Assembly: GCF_001580365.1 (NCBI RefSeq) | Contig: NZ_CP014480.1 | Coordinates: 3,185,981-3,249,980 of the forward strand | Source of the DNA: Kocuria turfanensis | Lineage (GTDB): Bacteria > Actinomycetota > Actinomycetes > Actinomycetales > Micrococcaceae | Reading direction: 5' to 3' | DNA length: 64,000 nt | Shown: positions 49,384 through 60,262 of the stretch, piece by piece | Position numbering within the stretch: position 1 is the first letter of the stretch | Layout of the letters: each line of letters opens with the position of its first letter | Translations under genes and position numbers: made by a program | The notes under the pieces: model-generated | The model's input: the letters and a program-made list of their open reading frames with translations, nothing else | What the model was told of the DNA's origin: nothing | Databases searched by the model: none

Positions 49384-50250
49384 TCAGAGGATCTTGCCGA
49401 CGGGCAGCTTCTTCTCCGCCTGGAACACGTCCTCGGTGCGGCCCCGCGCCCAGTAGCCGGACAGCGAGACCTGGTCGCGCTCCAGGCCCCGGCGCCCGAA
49501 GAGCTCGTCGCGCAGGGCCTTCATGGCCTCCCGCTCCCCGTGGGCGAAGACCTGCACGCCCTCCGGTGCCGCCGGCCAGCCGGCCACCTGCACCGCCCGC
49601 ACGAGCGCGGGGACGCCGTCGGCCGTGTCCTGGCGGAACACCCAGCGCACCGCCATGCCGGCCGGCGCCGTCACGGGCAGGACGTCGCGGGGCGAGTCCA
49701 CCTCCAGGACCACCTCGCCGCGCGCGGAGGCCGGCAGGGCCTCCAGGACCGCGAGCGCGGCGGGCATCGCGGCGTCGTCGGCGGCGATCAGGGTCCATGC
49801 CGCCTCCGCGGACGGCGTCCACCGGCCGCCCGGGCCCAGGGCGATGATCCGGTCCCCGGGCTCGGCGCGGGCGGCCCACGGCCCGGCCCAGCCCTCGTCG
49901 CCGTGCAGCACGAAGTCCATCCACAGCTCGGCGCGCTCCGGGACCCACCGCCGGATCGTCAGGTGACGGGTCACGGGCTGGTGCTCGGGCGGCAGGGACT
50001 CCTTGAGCGCCCAGTAGTCCGGGTTCCGCCCGGGGCCGGGGCGCCCGGCCACCGCGTGCTCGGTGGCCGGGTGGAGGAACACGAGCTTGACGTACTTCTC
50101 CGGCGGGTCGATGTCCTCGAAGCGCTCCGGCTCGTCGACGCCCAGGACGACCCGGACCATCGACGGGGACAGCTGCTCGCGCCGGCGCACCGTGAGGTTC
50201 AGCTGCGGCTTGCGGGGGCGTGCGGGAGCGGCCCCGGGCGTCGTCGTCAT
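49384..50250 (-). CDS. Siderophore-interacting protein (FAD-dependent ferric-siderophore reductase)
   Basis: 288 residues from ATG 50250. N-terminal FAD-binding barrel with VTRHLTIRRW and DFVLHGDEGWAGPWAARAEPGD (about 95-145), C-terminal NAD(P)H-binding SIP domain (about 150-288; IAADDAAMPAALAVLEALP, ending SLSGYWARGRTE). Releases iron from siderophores by reduction in the cytoplasm. TAGGGT lies seven bases before the ATG (leaderless pattern); an in-frame GTG at 50259 would overlap that box. No siderophore uptake genes are adjacent. Confidence 0.88.
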   Translation of the reverse strand: MTTTPGAAPARPRKPQLNLTVRRREQLSPSMVRVVLGVDEPERFEDIDPPEKYVKLVFLHPATEHAVAGRPGPGRNPDYWALKESLPPEHQPVTRHLTIRRWVPERAELWMDFVLHGDEGWAGPWAARAEPGDRIIALGPGGRWTPSAEAAWTLIAADDAAMPAALAVLEALPASARGEVVLEVDSPRDVLPVTAPAGMAVRWVFRQDTADGVPALVRAVQVAGWPAAPEGVQVFAHGEREAMKALRDELFGRRGLERDQVSLSGYWARGRTEDVFQAEKKLPVGKIL

Positions 50251-50277
50251 GCGCTCCACCCTAGCCGGGCCCGGGGC

Positions 50278-50955
50278 TCAGAGCCGCCAGTCGACCGGGT
50301 CCGTGCCCTGCTCCTCCAGGAGGTGGTTGGTGCGGGAGAACGGGCGGGAGCCGAAGAACCCGCGGGAGGCGGACAGCGGGGAGGGGTGCGCGGACTCGAC
50401 CGTGGGGTACCCGTCCAGCCACTTGGCGGTGCTGCGGGCGTCGTTGCCCCACAGGATCGCCACGAGCGGGTGGTCACGGGCGGCGAGGACCTGGATGGCC
50501 CGCTCCGTCACCGCCTCCCAGCCCCGGCCGCGGTGGGAGGCCGGGGCGCCCTCGCGCACGGTGAGGACCCTGTTCAGGAGCATCACGCCCTGCCGCGACC
50601 ACGCGGAGAGGTCCCCGTGCTCGGGCGGGTCGATGCCGAGGTCGTCCTGCAGCTCCTTGTAGATGTTCTGCAGGGAGCGGGGCACGGGGCGCACGTGCGG
50701 CTGCACGGAGAAGGACAGGCCCATGGCGTGGCCCGGGGTGGGATAGGGGTCCTGGCCGACGACCAGCACCCGCACCTGCGCCAGCGGGTCCTGGAAGGCC
50801 CGGAAGACCGCCGACCCCTCGGGGAGCGTGCGGTGCCCGTCGGCGTGCTCCTCGCGCAGGAACCGGCCCATCTGCCGGATCTGCGCCTCCACCGGGGCCA
50901 GGGCCTCGGCCCAGTCGGGGGCCATGATGGTGTCCAGGGGCTGGGGCTCGCTCAC
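50278..50955 (-). CDS. ung: Uracil-DNA glycosylase (family 1)
   Basis: 225 residues from GTG 50955 with GAGGAG upstream. Removes uracil from DNA. The water-activating loop is [20 protein letters not shown] (Asp catalytic; actinobacterial form with Pro after Tyr), then [18 protein letters not shown], and the leucine loop [13 protein letters not shown]. Complete and of normal length. The 116 bp upstream contain a hexamer-like GGTGTC repeat. Confidence 0.95.
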   Translation of the reverse strand: MSEPQPLDTIMAPDWAEALAPVEAQIRQMGRFLREEHADGHRTLPEGSAVFRAFQDPLAQVRVLVVGQDPYPTPGHAMGLSFSVQPHVRPVPRSLQNIYKELQDDLGIDPPEHGDLSAWSRQGVMLLNRVLTVREGAPASHRGRGWEAVTERAIQVLAARDHPLVAILWGNDARSTAKWLDGYPTVESAHPSPLSASRGFFGSRPFSRTNHLLEEQGTDPVDWRL

Positions 50956-50963
50956 GGTGCTCC

Positions 50964-51010
50964 TCGGTGTCGGTATGGGCGTCGGTGTCGGCGTCGGTGT
51001 GGGTGTCGCT
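50964..51010. repeat. Imperfect GTCGGT/GTGTCG hexamer repeat
   Basis: About seven degenerate hexamers between ung and the YihY gene, just upstream of the ung start. Low-complexity noncoding sequence, possibly variable in length. Confidence 0.6.
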
Positions 51011-51071
51011 GCGCGTCGGGGTCGTGGCCGGCGGGGCCGGGCGGCGAGGTACGTCCCCGCCGGGCACCACT

Positions 51072-52160
51072 CTAGGCCGGTCGTGCGGGGCCGCCGGCCC
51101 CGGGAGGGCCGGGGTCGGCGTGCCGGCGGCGGAGGTCGCGGCCCTCCTCCACCAGCTCCTGCTCCTTCTGCCGCAGCTTCTGCGCGGCCCGGACGTCCCG
51201 CGGGGGCAGCCGCAGGTTCTCCTCGGCGGCGATCCCGGCCTGGAGCTGGCGGGCCCGTTCCGTCTCGGCGTTGAACTCCGCCCCGGCGAGCAGCACGGTG
51301 TTCATGATCCAGATCCACAGCAGGAGCACGATCACACCGCCGATGGCGCCGTAGGTCGCGTTGTAGCTGCCGAAGCTGGAGACGTAGAAGCTGAAGCCGG
51401 CCGTCGCGGCGGCCATCACCACGATCGCCGTCATCGAGCCGATGCCGAGCCACCGGAACCGGGGCTGGCGGACGTTCGGGGTCGTGGAGTAGAGCAGGAC
51501 CACCATGAAGGCGAGCAGGGCCAGCATGACCGGGACCCGCGCCGCCTGCCACAGCCGCAGGGTGCTCCCGGGCAGGCCCACCAGCTCGCCGAGCCGCTCG
51601 GCGACCGGCCCGGAGAGCAGCAGGAGCAGCATCATGCCCACGGCCAGGACCACCAGCAGCAGCGTGACCCCGACCATCAGGGGGTAGAGCTTCCAGAACG
51701 GCCGGCCCTCCTCGACCTCGTAGATCCGGTTCATCGACCGGCCGAAGGCCCGGACGTAGGCCGAGGCGGTCCACAGCGCCCCGACCAGCCCGGTGACCAG
51801 CGCCGGCCCCGCCGAGGGGGATCCGGCCAGCTCGCGGACCGGGCCCTCGAGCACGGCGACGGCCTGCTCCGGCGCGCCGAACTCGTGCAGCAGGCGGAGG
51901 ATGGTCTCGGCGGTGGCCTCGGCCTGGCCGACCACTCCCAGCAGGGAGACCACGGCGAGCAGGGCCGGGAAGATCGAGAGCACGGCGAAGAAGGTCATCA
52001 CCGCCGCGGAGTCCGTGCACTCGTCGCGGCGGAACTCGTGCACGGTCCGGCGCAGGACGTAGCTCCAGGAGGGCCTGGTGATCTGCGTGGGCGAGGACGG
52101 CTTCTCGGCGCTGTCCGGGTCTCCGCCGGGGGCCCCCGAGGTATCGGGTTCGGCTGCCAT
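51072..52160 (-). CDS. YihY/BrkB family inner membrane protein
   Basis: 362 residues from ATG 52160 (GGAGGAG four bases upstream). Six transmembrane helices between about 50 and 295: [102 protein letters not shown]. The C-terminal tail is charged and cytosolic. The family has been mislabelled RNase BN; its transport or structural role is not settled. Confidence 0.88.
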   Translation of the reverse strand: MAAEPDTSGAPGGDPDSAEKPSSPTQITRPSWSYVLRRTVHEFRRDECTDSAAVMTFFAVLSIFPALLAVVSLLGVVGQAEATAETILRLLHEFGAPEQAVAVLEGPVRELAGSPSAGPALVTGLVGALWTASAYVRAFGRSMNRIYEVEEGRPFWKLYPLMVGVTLLLVVLAVGMMLLLLLSGPVAERLGELVGLPGSTLRLWQAARVPVMLALLAFMVVLLYSTTPNVRQPRFRWLGIGSMTAIVVMAAATAGFSFYVSSFGSYNATYGAIGGVIVLLLWIWIMNTVLLAGAEFNAETERARQLQAGIAAEENLRLPPRDVRAAQKLRQKEQELVEEGRDLRRRHADPGPPGAGGPARPA

Positions 52161-52270
52161 GGGGCTCCTCCGCGTGGTCGGCTGCGGGCCAGGATACCGG
52201 GGCCACCACCGTCCCGGTGCGTTCGGTCCGGGGCGGGCAGGACCGGCGGGGGACTGGTTAGAGTGGGCGC

Positions 52271-52972
52271 ATGAGCGCAACCGATCCCCGACCCGTCGCC
52301 GTCGTCACCGGGGCCACCGGAGGCATCGGCCGTGCGTGCGTGGCGGACCTGGCCCGGGACCACGACGTCGTGGCCCTGGGCCGCGAGCCCGCCCGTCTCG
52401 CCGAGCTGGCGGAGCTGCCCCACGTCACCGTCCGCGCCGCGGACCTCACCGACTTCGCCCGGCTGCCGGAGGCGCTGGAGGGCCTCGACCGGGTCGACGT
52501 CCTCGTGCACTCGGCGGCCCGCGCCGGTCGCACCACCGTGGCGGTGGCCTCGGTGGAGGACTGGCGGGACCAGCTCGAGCTCAACGTCGTGGCCCCCGCG
52601 GAGCTGACCCGGCTCCTGCTGCCCGCCCTGCGCGCGACCCGCGGCACGGTGGTGTTCCTCAACTCGGGCTCCGGGTTCACCGCACGGGCCGGGGACGCGG
52701 TCTACGCGGCGTCGAAGTTCGCGCTGCGCGCGCTCGCCGACTCCCTGCGCCAGGAGGTGGAGGCCGACGGCATCGTGGTCAGCTCGGTGCACCCCGGGCC
52801 CGTGGACACCCAGATGCAGCGGGACATCCAGGCCGGTCTGGGCAACGAGTACGTGCCCGAGCGCTACATCCGCCCCGAGTCCGTGGCCGCGGCGGTGCGC
52901 GCCGTCGTGGACGCCGGCGAGGACGCGCAGCTGACCACCGTCTCCCTGCGGCCCCGGGCCGAGTCCCGATGA
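52271..52972 (+). CDS. Short-chain dehydrogenase/reductase
   Basis: 233 residues. GATGGIG nucleotide motif (14-20), HSAARAG replacing NNAG, catalytic Ser in NSGSGF and Tyr-x3-Lys in YAASK. TAGAGT lies six bases before the ATG, a leaderless pattern. Its stop overlaps the start of the DUF3263 gene (ATGA). Substrate unknown. Confidence 0.87.
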   Translation: MSATDPRPVAVVTGATGGIGRACVADLARDHDVVALGREPARLAELAELPHVTVRAADLTDFARLPEALEGLDRVDVLVHSAARAGRTTVAVASVEDWRDQLELNVVAPAELTRLLLPALRATRGTVVFLNSGSGFTARAGDAVYAASKFALRALADSLRQEVEADGIVVSSVHPGPVDTQMQRDIQAGLGNEYVPERYIRPESVAAAVRAVVDAGEDAQLTTVSLRPRAESR

Positions 52973-53310
52973 CCGGGGAGGACGCCGCTCCCGGGGAGCA
53001 CACGGCGGCGGGGGAGCCGGCCGGGGACGACACCGCGGCGGGGGAGCAGCCCGGGGCGGACGCATCGCCCGCCGGGCCGCCGGCCGGGGCCGGCTCCGGG
53101 CTCGACGAGACCGACCGGGAGATCCTGGCGATCGAGAACCTGCAGTGGAAGTACCAGGGGGCCAAGGAGATGGAGATCCGGCGCCGCCTGGGGCTCTCCC
53201 CGACCCACTACTACCAGCGGCTCAACGTCCTGATCGACAGCCGCGCCGCCCTCGAGCACGACCCGATGCTCGTGGGCCGGCTGCGCCGGCAGCGCGGGGA
53301 CCTCCGGTGA
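52969..53310 (+). CDS. DUF3263 family protein
   Basis: 113 residues. Residues 1-45 are Ala/Gly/Pro-rich and disordered; 46-113 is the DUF3263 core: LDETDREILAIENLQWKYQG, then a predicted helix-turn-helix-like segment EMEIRRRLGLSPTHYYQRLNVLID ending RLRRQR. Probably a small DNA-binding protein, widespread in actinobacteria, function unknown. Starts by ATGA overlap with the SDR and overlaps the next small gene by GTGA, so all three are translationally coupled. Confidence 0.85.
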   Translation: MTGEDAAPGEHTAAGEPAGDDTAAGEQPGADASPAGPPAGAGSGLDETDREILAIENLQWKYQGAKEMEIRRRLGLSPTHYYQRLNVLIDSRAALEHDPMLVGRLRRQRGDLR

Positions 53311-53525
53311 GCCAGTACCCGCGCGACGAGTTCGACGACGTCCCCGAGGACGGCCCGCGCCAGGGCGCCCACCGCGGACTGCGGCCGACCGCCCGGGTGG
53401 GCGCGGGGGAGCTGACCGCCATCGTCGTGGCGGGCCTGCTCAGCCTCGGCGTGGGGGCCTACGCGTTCCTGGAGGGCGCCCCGGACACGGCGCCCGCCCC
53501 GGCCGTCTCGTCCCCGCAGCCCTGA
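53307..53525 (+). CDS. Small single-pass membrane protein after DUF3263
   Basis: 72 residues from GTG 53307, overlapping the DUF3263 stop. One transmembrane helix (about 35-53, AIVVAGLLSLGVGAYAFL), acidic N-terminus and a Pro/Ala/Ser tail. In related genomes a longer LytR C-terminal-domain protein often follows DUF3263; this may be a short or truncated counterpart. Identity uncertain. Confidence 0.65.
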   Translation: MSQYPRDEFDDVPEDGPRQGAHRGLRPTARVGAGELTAIVVAGLLSLGVGAYAFLEGAPDTAPAPAVSSPQP

Positions 53526-53602
53526 CCGGCACCGCCCACCACCGGACGACCCGGGCACCCGAGCCCCGGTCCCCGACGCCCCACGCCCCGGAAGGAAACA
53601 CC

Positions 53603-54202
53603 GTGCAGATCGCAGGCAGCCGAGTCCACCTCCGTGACTGGACCGAGGAGGACCTCGCCGCGTACGAGACGTGGATCATGCCGCCCGAGGGCGGCGGCGA
53701 GCACGAGTGGCAGCGCACGGACGGGCCCTTCTACCCGAACTTCACCGCGGAGGGCGCCCAGCGCTGGCTCTCCGCCCTGCGCGCGCACGTGACCGCGCAG
53801 GACTGGCCGGACCCGCGGGAGACCATGGTCATCGCGGACGCCGCCACCGGCCGGTTCATCGGGCAGGTGTCCTGGTACTGGTCGGAGAAGCCCACCGAGG
53901 ACCCCGGGACCGGCACGCACCTGCTGCCGCTGCGCTCGCTGGGCATCACCGTCTACTCCCCGGAGCACTGGAGCGGCGGCTACGGCACCGAGGCGATGCG
54001 GCTGTGGATCGACCACCTCTTCGCCCGCTCCGACTCCCACCGGCTCGATCTCGAGACCTGGAGCGGCAACGTGGGCATGTGCCGGGTGGCCGTGAAGCTC
54101 GGCTTCACCGAGGAGGCCCGGATCCGCAGGGCCCGCAAGGTCGGCGGCGAGTACTACGACCGGATGATCTACGGCCTGCTGCGCGAGGAGTGGCAGGGCT
54201 GA
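53603..54202 (+). CDS. GNAT family N-acetyltransferase
   Basis: 199 residues from GTG 53603 behind GGAAGGA. RimJ/RimL-like layout: VHLRDWTEEDLAAYETW at the start, central strands GRFIGQVSWYWSEKP and LGITVYSPEHWSGGYGTEAMRLWIDHLF (acetyl-CoA loop), and the C-terminal NVGMCRVAVKLGFTEEARIRRA motif. Substrate unknown; relatives acetylate ribosomal proteins or small amines. Ends 20 bp before the first CIRCE element. Confidence 0.88.
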   Translation: MQIAGSRVHLRDWTEEDLAAYETWIMPPEGGGEHEWQRTDGPFYPNFTAEGAQRWLSALRAHVTAQDWPDPRETMVIADAATGRFIGQVSWYWSEKPTEDPGTGTHLLPLRSLGITVYSPEHWSGGYGTEAMRLWIDHLFARSDSHRLDLETWSGNVGMCRVAVKLGFTEEARIRRARKVGGEYYDRMIYGLLREEWQG

Positions 54203-54222
54203 GCGACACCGGCTCAGGGGGG

Positions 54223-54249
54223 TTTGCACTCTCCCCGGACGAGTGCCAA
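54223..54249 (+). promoter_or_regulatory. CIRCE element 1 (HrcA operator)
   Basis: TTTGCACTC-N9-GAGTGCCAA against the consensus TTAGCACTC-N9-GAGTGCTAA. Spacer exactly nine bases. Confidence 0.85.
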
Positions 54250-54257
54250 GATTGCGA

Positions 54258-54284
54258 TTAGCACTCAGTCGTGCGGACTGCTAA
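54258..54284 (+). promoter_or_regulatory. CIRCE element 2 (HrcA operator)
   Basis: TTAGCACTC-N9-GACTGCTAA; left arm perfect, right arm one mismatch. Eight bases after the first element, 170 bp before groEL. Confidence 0.85.
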
Positions 54285-54331
54285 GGGGTCGGTCCCCGGC
54301 CCGGCCCGGGCAGCCACCGGCACAGGAGTGA

Positions 54332-56086
<1,755 letters not shown>

Positions 56087-56127
56087 TCGACGGCTGACCC
56101 GTCGAGCGTGCGACCCACGCATCCGGC

Positions 56128-56163
56128 ACGGGCCGGGCACCCCTTCCGGGGCGCCCGGCCCGT
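56128..56163 (+). terminator. groEL terminator
   Basis: 11-bp stem ACGGGCCGGGC (56128-56138) with 56153-56163, followed by CGTCGTTTCC. Confidence 0.7.
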
Positions 56164-56249
56164 CGTCGTTTCCCGGCCCGCGGCGGGCGCCCGTTCCGCG
56201 GGCCGCGCACTTGGTGTTCAATCGAGTCACCACGCGGGGAGGAGCGGCC

Positions 56250-56957
56250 ATGGACTTCGTCGACTGGGACCGGGTCCCGGTCCAGCTGGCCCTGGTGGTG
56301 GCGGCGTTCGGGCTCACCGCGCTCGTGGGCCTGGAGCGGCGGCTGCGGCGCAAGAGCGCCGGGCTGCGCACCCACGCCCTCGTCGGCACGGGCTCGGCCG
56401 TGTTCACGCTGGTCTCCGCCTACGGCTTCGGGGCGCTGCCGGGCATCGACGCCGGCCCGGACCCCTCCCGCGTGGCGGCCCAGATCGTCACCGGCATCGG
56501 CTTCCTGGGGGCGGGGGTGATCTTCACCAACCGGGACGTGGTGCACGGGCTGACCACCGCCGCGAGCATCTGGCTCTCGGCGGCCATCGGCATGGCCTGC
56601 GGGGCCGGGCTGGTGCCTCTGGCGATCGCCGCGACGGGTCTGCACCTGCTCTCCGCCGTGGCGCTGACGCCGCTGTCCCGCCGGCTGCCGCGCATGGTGG
56701 CGCCGCAGGGCCTGCGCCTGCGCTACGCGGACGGCCACGGGGTGCTGCGGGAGGTGCTGTCCGTGGTCGAGGAGCTCCAGCTCAGCGCCTCCGTGGTCTC
56801 CAGCCGCCGGATCGGCGGCCCGGGGCAGCCGGAGGTGGAGCTGCTGCTGCGGCTCGAGGGCAAGACCGACCTGCGCACGGCCGCGGTGCAGCTCTCCGGG
56901 ATCGACGGGGTGCGCGACGTCGCACAGCAGCGTCTCGAGGACGACCCCGGCGACTGA
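56250..56957 (+). CDS. MgtC/SapB family membrane protein
   Basis: 235 residues from ATG 56250 (GGGGAGGAG upstream). Four to five transmembrane helices in the first 150 residues with the family signatures LTALVGLERRLRRKSAGLRTHALVG and ITGIGFLGAGVIF-like TGIGFLGAGVIFTNRDVVHGLTTAASIW. The C-terminal cytosolic domain is ACT-like (about 160-235). Relatives support growth at low magnesium or affect membrane energetics; the role here is unknown. Confidence 0.88.
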   Translation: MDFVDWDRVPVQLALVVAAFGLTALVGLERRLRRKSAGLRTHALVGTGSAVFTLVSAYGFGALPGIDAGPDPSRVAAQIVTGIGFLGAGVIFTNRDVVHGLTTAASIWLSAAIGMACGAGLVPLAIAATGLHLLSAVALTPLSRRLPRMVAPQGLRLRYADGHGVLREVLSVVEELQLSASVVSSRRIGGPGQPEVELLLRLEGKTDLRTAAVQLSGIDGVRDVAQQRLEDDPGD

Positions 56958-57000
56958 GCGCGGTCCGGGGCGCTGCCGGGGCCGTGAAAAGATGGACGGC

Positions 57001-58038
57001 ATGACGATCACTGCTGCCGCCGACGGCTCCGCCCTGGGCAACCCCGGCCCCGCCGGGTGGGCCTGGTACATCGACGACGACACCTGGCGGGCCGGTGGCT
57101 GGCCGCACGGCACCAACAACATGGGCGAGCTCAAGGCCGTGCTCGACCTGCTCGAGTCCACGGCCCACCGCCCCGAGGAGCCCCTGCGGGTGCTGTGCGA
57201 CAGCCAGTACGTCATCAACTCGATCACCAAGTGGATGCCGGGCTGGAAGAAGAAGGGCTGGAAGAAGAAGGACGGGAAGCCGGTGCTGAACGTGGATCTC
57301 ATGCGCTCCCTGGACGCCGCCATGGCCGGGCGCGACGTGCGCTTCGAGTGGGTCAAGGGCCACGCCGGCCACGAGCTCAACGAGGCCGCCGACGCCCGCG
57401 CCCGGGCGGTCGCCACCGCGTTCCAGACCGGGCGGCCGGCGCCGGAGGGGCCCGGCTTCCCGGGCGCCGGGAGCGCCCCGGCCCGGGCCGCCGGGAGCGC
57501 GCGGGGCCGCGCCGGCTCCGCGGACCGCACAAGCCCTGCGGGGCGCGCCGCGTCCCCGGAGCGTGCGGCCGCGGCGGGCCGCACCCCGGCACCCGAAGCA
57601 CCCGAGGCGCTCGAGGACCGCCACGACCCGGACCTGCTGAGCGAGCTGCTCGCCCACGAGGAGGAGCTGGCCCGCGGACGGTCGGCGGCGGAGACCGTCC
57701 AGGCCCTCGAGCGGGACCTGCTGCGCCCGGAGGTCCGCGCCGACGCCGGCCGGCTCGGCCAGCTGCTCCACGAGTCCTTCGCCGAGATCGGCGCCTCGGG
57801 GACCTGGTGCTCCCGGGCCGAGGTCCTCGACCGGCTCTCCCGCGACCCGGGGCTCGGCCCGGTGGACGTGCACGTCCTGTCCGCCACCGAGCTCGGCCCC
57901 GAGGCCGTGCACCTCGTCTACCGCCTGGTCGCGGGGGACCGCACGAGCCTGCGCAGCTCGCTGTGGGTGCGGGAGGACTCCCGCGCCGAGCTCGGGCCCT
58001 GGCAGCTGCGCTTCCACCAGGGCACCGAGGAGTCCTGA
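57001..58038 (+). CDS. Ribonuclease HI fused to a DUF4440-like domain
   Basis: 345 residues from ATG 57001; ATG 56992 is three codons upstream. Residues 1-140 are RNase HI, cleaving RNA in RNA-DNA hybrids: the four acidic residues sit in AADGSALGNPGP, NMGELKAVL, LCDSQYVIN and NEAADARA, with the basic protrusion WKKKGWKKKDGK and the His loop KGHAGHE. After an Ala/Gly/Arg linker (about 145-200) comes a DUF4440/NTF2-like domain (about 205-345; LLSELLAHEEELARG, WCSRAEVLDRL, SSLWVRED). The C-terminal domain may be regulatory or act independently. Confidence 0.87.
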   Translation: MTITAAADGSALGNPGPAGWAWYIDDDTWRAGGWPHGTNNMGELKAVLDLLESTAHRPEEPLRVLCDSQYVINSITKWMPGWKKKGWKKKDGKPVLNVDLMRSLDAAMAGRDVRFEWVKGHAGHELNEAADARARAVATAFQTGRPAPEGPGFPGAGSAPARAAGSARGRAGSADRTSPAGRAASPERAAAAGRTPAPEAPEALEDRHDPDLLSELLAHEEELARGRSAAETVQALERDLLRPEVRADAGRLGQLLHESFAEIGASGTWCSRAEVLDRLSRDPGLGPVDVHVLSATELGPEAVHLVYRLVAGDRTSLRSSLWVREDSRAELGPWQLRFHQGTEES

Positions 58039-58047
58039 GCGGCCCGC

Positions 58048-59514
58048 TCAGACCTCCGGGGCGTCGTCGGCCCGCTCGATGCCCGGCACCCGCACGGTCA
58101 TCGTGGCCCCGCCGCCGGGCGTCTCGGTCAGGCGGACCGTGCCGTCGTGCTGCTGGACGATCGCGGCCACGATGGACAGCCCCAGGCCCGTGCCGCCGGT
58201 CTCGCGGGTGCGGGAGGAGTCGGCCCGGTAGAAGCGCTCGAACACGCGCTCCGCGTCCGGTCCGTGGATGCCGGGACCGTGGTCGCGCACCTGCAGGACG
58301 GCGTTGAAGTCCTCGTCCACCGACCGCTCCACCCCCACCGCGATCTCGATCGGGCTGCCGTCGGGGGTGTAGCGCAGGGCGTTGGTCACCAGGTTGGCCA
58401 CGACCTGGCGCAGCCGCGACTCGTCGCCGTGCACCCAGGCCGAGACGGGCGCCGCGCCCTGCAGGCCCACGACCTCGATCCGCCGGTCCGGGTCCGAGGC
58501 GTGGGCGTCGCCGGCGGCGTCGAAGGCCAGGTGGAGCAGGTCCACGTCGACGTTCTCGGCGGGGCGCCGCTCGTCCAGGCGGGCCAGCATCAGCAGGTCC
58601 TCCACGAGCTGCGTCATCCGCTTGGCCTCGGACTCGATCCGGGCCATCGCGCTGCCCACGTCCTCCGGCTTCTGCAGGGCGCCGTGCCGGTAGAGCTCCG
58701 AGTACCCCCGGATGGTGACCAGCGGGGTGCGCAGCTCGTGGGAGGCGTCGGCCACGAACCGGCGCAGCTTGCCCTCGGAGCGGGTGCGGGCCTCGAAGGC
58801 GTCCTCGATGTGGCCGAGCATCGTGTTCAGAGACGCGGAGAGCTGGCCGATCTCGGTCTGCCGGTTGTATCCCTCCATGCGCTGGGAGAGGTCGCCCTCG
58901 GCGATCCGGGCGGCCGTCTGCTCCACCTGGTGCAGCGGGGCGAAGGCACGCGTGACCAGGACCCAGCCGACGGCCATCGCCGCGAAGAGGGTCGCCACCC
59001 CGAAGCTCAGCGTCAGCAGCGTCACCGCGCTGAGCATGGCGTTGGTGTCGTCGAGCGGCTCCGCGACGGCCACCACCAGGTCCAGCTGCTGCGGCTTGGC
59101 CGTGACCACCCGCCAGGTCCGGTCCGGGGCGCCCACGGAGCCCACGGTCGCCGCCTCGAGGGGATGGTCCTGGACGTGGTCGAGGTCGATCCTCGACAGG
59201 TCCGGGCGCAGCTTGGGCACGCCGTCCGGGGTGTTGACGGCCTCGGCCACCACGGTGCCGTCGGCGTCGATCAGATAGCCCGCGTGCGGGACCTGCACGC
59301 CCTCCTCGCCCTGCAGGTCCGCGACCAGCACCGAGGAGACCGTCCGGACGGAGTCGCGCAGCTCGCCGTCGATGCCGTTGAGCATCGAGGTGCGCAGCAC
59401 CGAGATCGCCACGAAGCTGGTCACCAGGATGGACAGCGCCAGCAGCACGCCCGTGAGGACCATCAGCTGCGAGCGCAGCGACGCCGAGCGCCACCGGGAG
59501 GACAGGGTCTGCAT
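58048..59514 (-). CDS. Two-component sensor histidine kinase (TrcS/TcrY-like)
   Basis: 488 residues. Transmembrane helices about 17-39 and 161-187 flank an extracellular sensor domain of about 120 residues. HAMP about 190-242, HisKA with phosphoacceptor His259 (ADASHELRTPLVTIRG), and a HATPase domain with N-box LVTNALRYTP, DHGPGI and GTGLGLSIV. Autophosphorylates and passes phosphate to the response regulator encoded just upstream (11-bp gap). The signal is unknown. TrcS/TcrY likeness is by domain layout and sequence feel, not alignment. Confidence 0.92.
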   Translation of the reverse strand: MQTLSSRWRSASLRSQLMVLTGVLLALSILVTSFVAISVLRTSMLNGIDGELRDSVRTVSSVLVADLQGEEGVQVPHAGYLIDADGTVVAEAVNTPDGVPKLRPDLSRIDLDHVQDHPLEAATVGSVGAPDRTWRVVTAKPQQLDLVVAVAEPLDDTNAMLSAVTLLTLSFGVATLFAAMAVGWVLVTRAFAPLHQVEQTAARIAEGDLSQRMEGYNRQTEIGQLSASLNTMLGHIEDAFEARTRSEGKLRRFVADASHELRTPLVTIRGYSELYRHGALQKPEDVGSAMARIESEAKRMTQLVEDLLMLARLDERRPAENVDVDLLHLAFDAAGDAHASDPDRRIEVVGLQGAAPVSAWVHGDESRLRQVVANLVTNALRYTPDGSPIEIAVGVERSVDEDFNAVLQVRDHGPGIHGPDAERVFERFYRADSSRTRETGGTGLGLSIVAAIVQQHDGTVRLTETPGGGATMTVRVPGIERADDAPEV

Positions 59515-59525
59515 CCCGGACCGGG

Positions 59526-60248
59526 TCAGTGGTGCTTGTGCGAGGACCGCAGCAGGTAGCCGACCCCGCGCTTGGTGTGGATCAGCGGCGGCAGCTCGGG
59601 GTCGTTGTCGATCTTGCGCCGCAGGTAGGAGATGTAGGACTCCACGATGGAGGCGTCCCCGTTGAAGTCGTACTCCCAGACGTGGTCGAGGATCTGCGCC
59701 TTGGACAGCACCCGGTTCGGGTTGAGCATGAGGTAGCGCAGCAGCTTGAACTCGGTGGGGGACAGGTCGATCTCCCGGTCGCCGCGGAAGACCTCGTGGG
59801 CGTCGTCGTCGAGGACGAGGTCGTCCACGCGCAGCCGCGAGTCGTCCTCCTCGGCGGGCTGGGTGCGGCGCAGGACGGCCCGGATGCGGGCGACCACCTC
59901 GTCGAGGCTGAAGGGCTTGGTGACGTAGTCGTCGCCGCCCACGGTCAGCCCGGTGACCTTGTCCTCCGTCTCGTCCTTGGCGGTGAGGAAGAGGATGGGG
60001 AAGTGCCGCCCGGCCGCGCGCAGCTTGCGGGTCACGGAGAACCCGTCCATGTCCGGGAGCATGACGTCGAGCACCGCGAGGTCCGGGTCCTCCGACTCCG
60101 CCTTGGCCAGGGCGTCACGGCCGTTGGCGGCGGTGACGACCTCGAAGCCGGCGAAGCGCAGGGACGTGGCCAGCAGCTCGAGGATGTTGGGCTCGTCGTC
60201 GACGACGAGCAGTTTCGCTTCGGGGTTCTCGTTCTTCACAGGCACCAT
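59526..60248 (-). CDS. OmpR-family response regulator (TrcR/TcrX-like)
   Basis: 240 residues from ATG 60248 (GTG 60239 also in frame). Receiver domain 1-125: VVDDEP acidic pocket, phosphoacceptor Asp61 (AVLDVMLPDMDG), Thr/Lys switch in FLTAKDE and YVTKPFS. C-terminal winged helix about 140-235 (LSPTEFKLLRYLMLNPNRVLSKAQILDHVW, SYISYLRRKID, IHTKRGVGYLL). First gene of the pair with the histidine kinase. An 11-bp direct repeat just upstream (60263-60278) suggests autoregulation. Confidence 0.93.
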   Translation of the reverse strand: MVPVKNENPEAKLLVVDDEPNILELLATSLRFAGFEVVTAANGRDALAKAESEDPDLAVLDVMLPDMDGFSVTRKLRAAGRHFPILFLTAKDETEDKVTGLTVGGDDYVTKPFSLDEVVARIRAVLRRTQPAEEDDSRLRVDDLVLDDDAHEVFRGDREIDLSPTEFKLLRYLMLNPNRVLSKAQILDHVWEYDFNGDASIVESYISYLRRKIDNDPELPPLIHTKRGVGYLLRSSHKHH

Positions 60249-60262
60249 TTTCTCGGAACACC

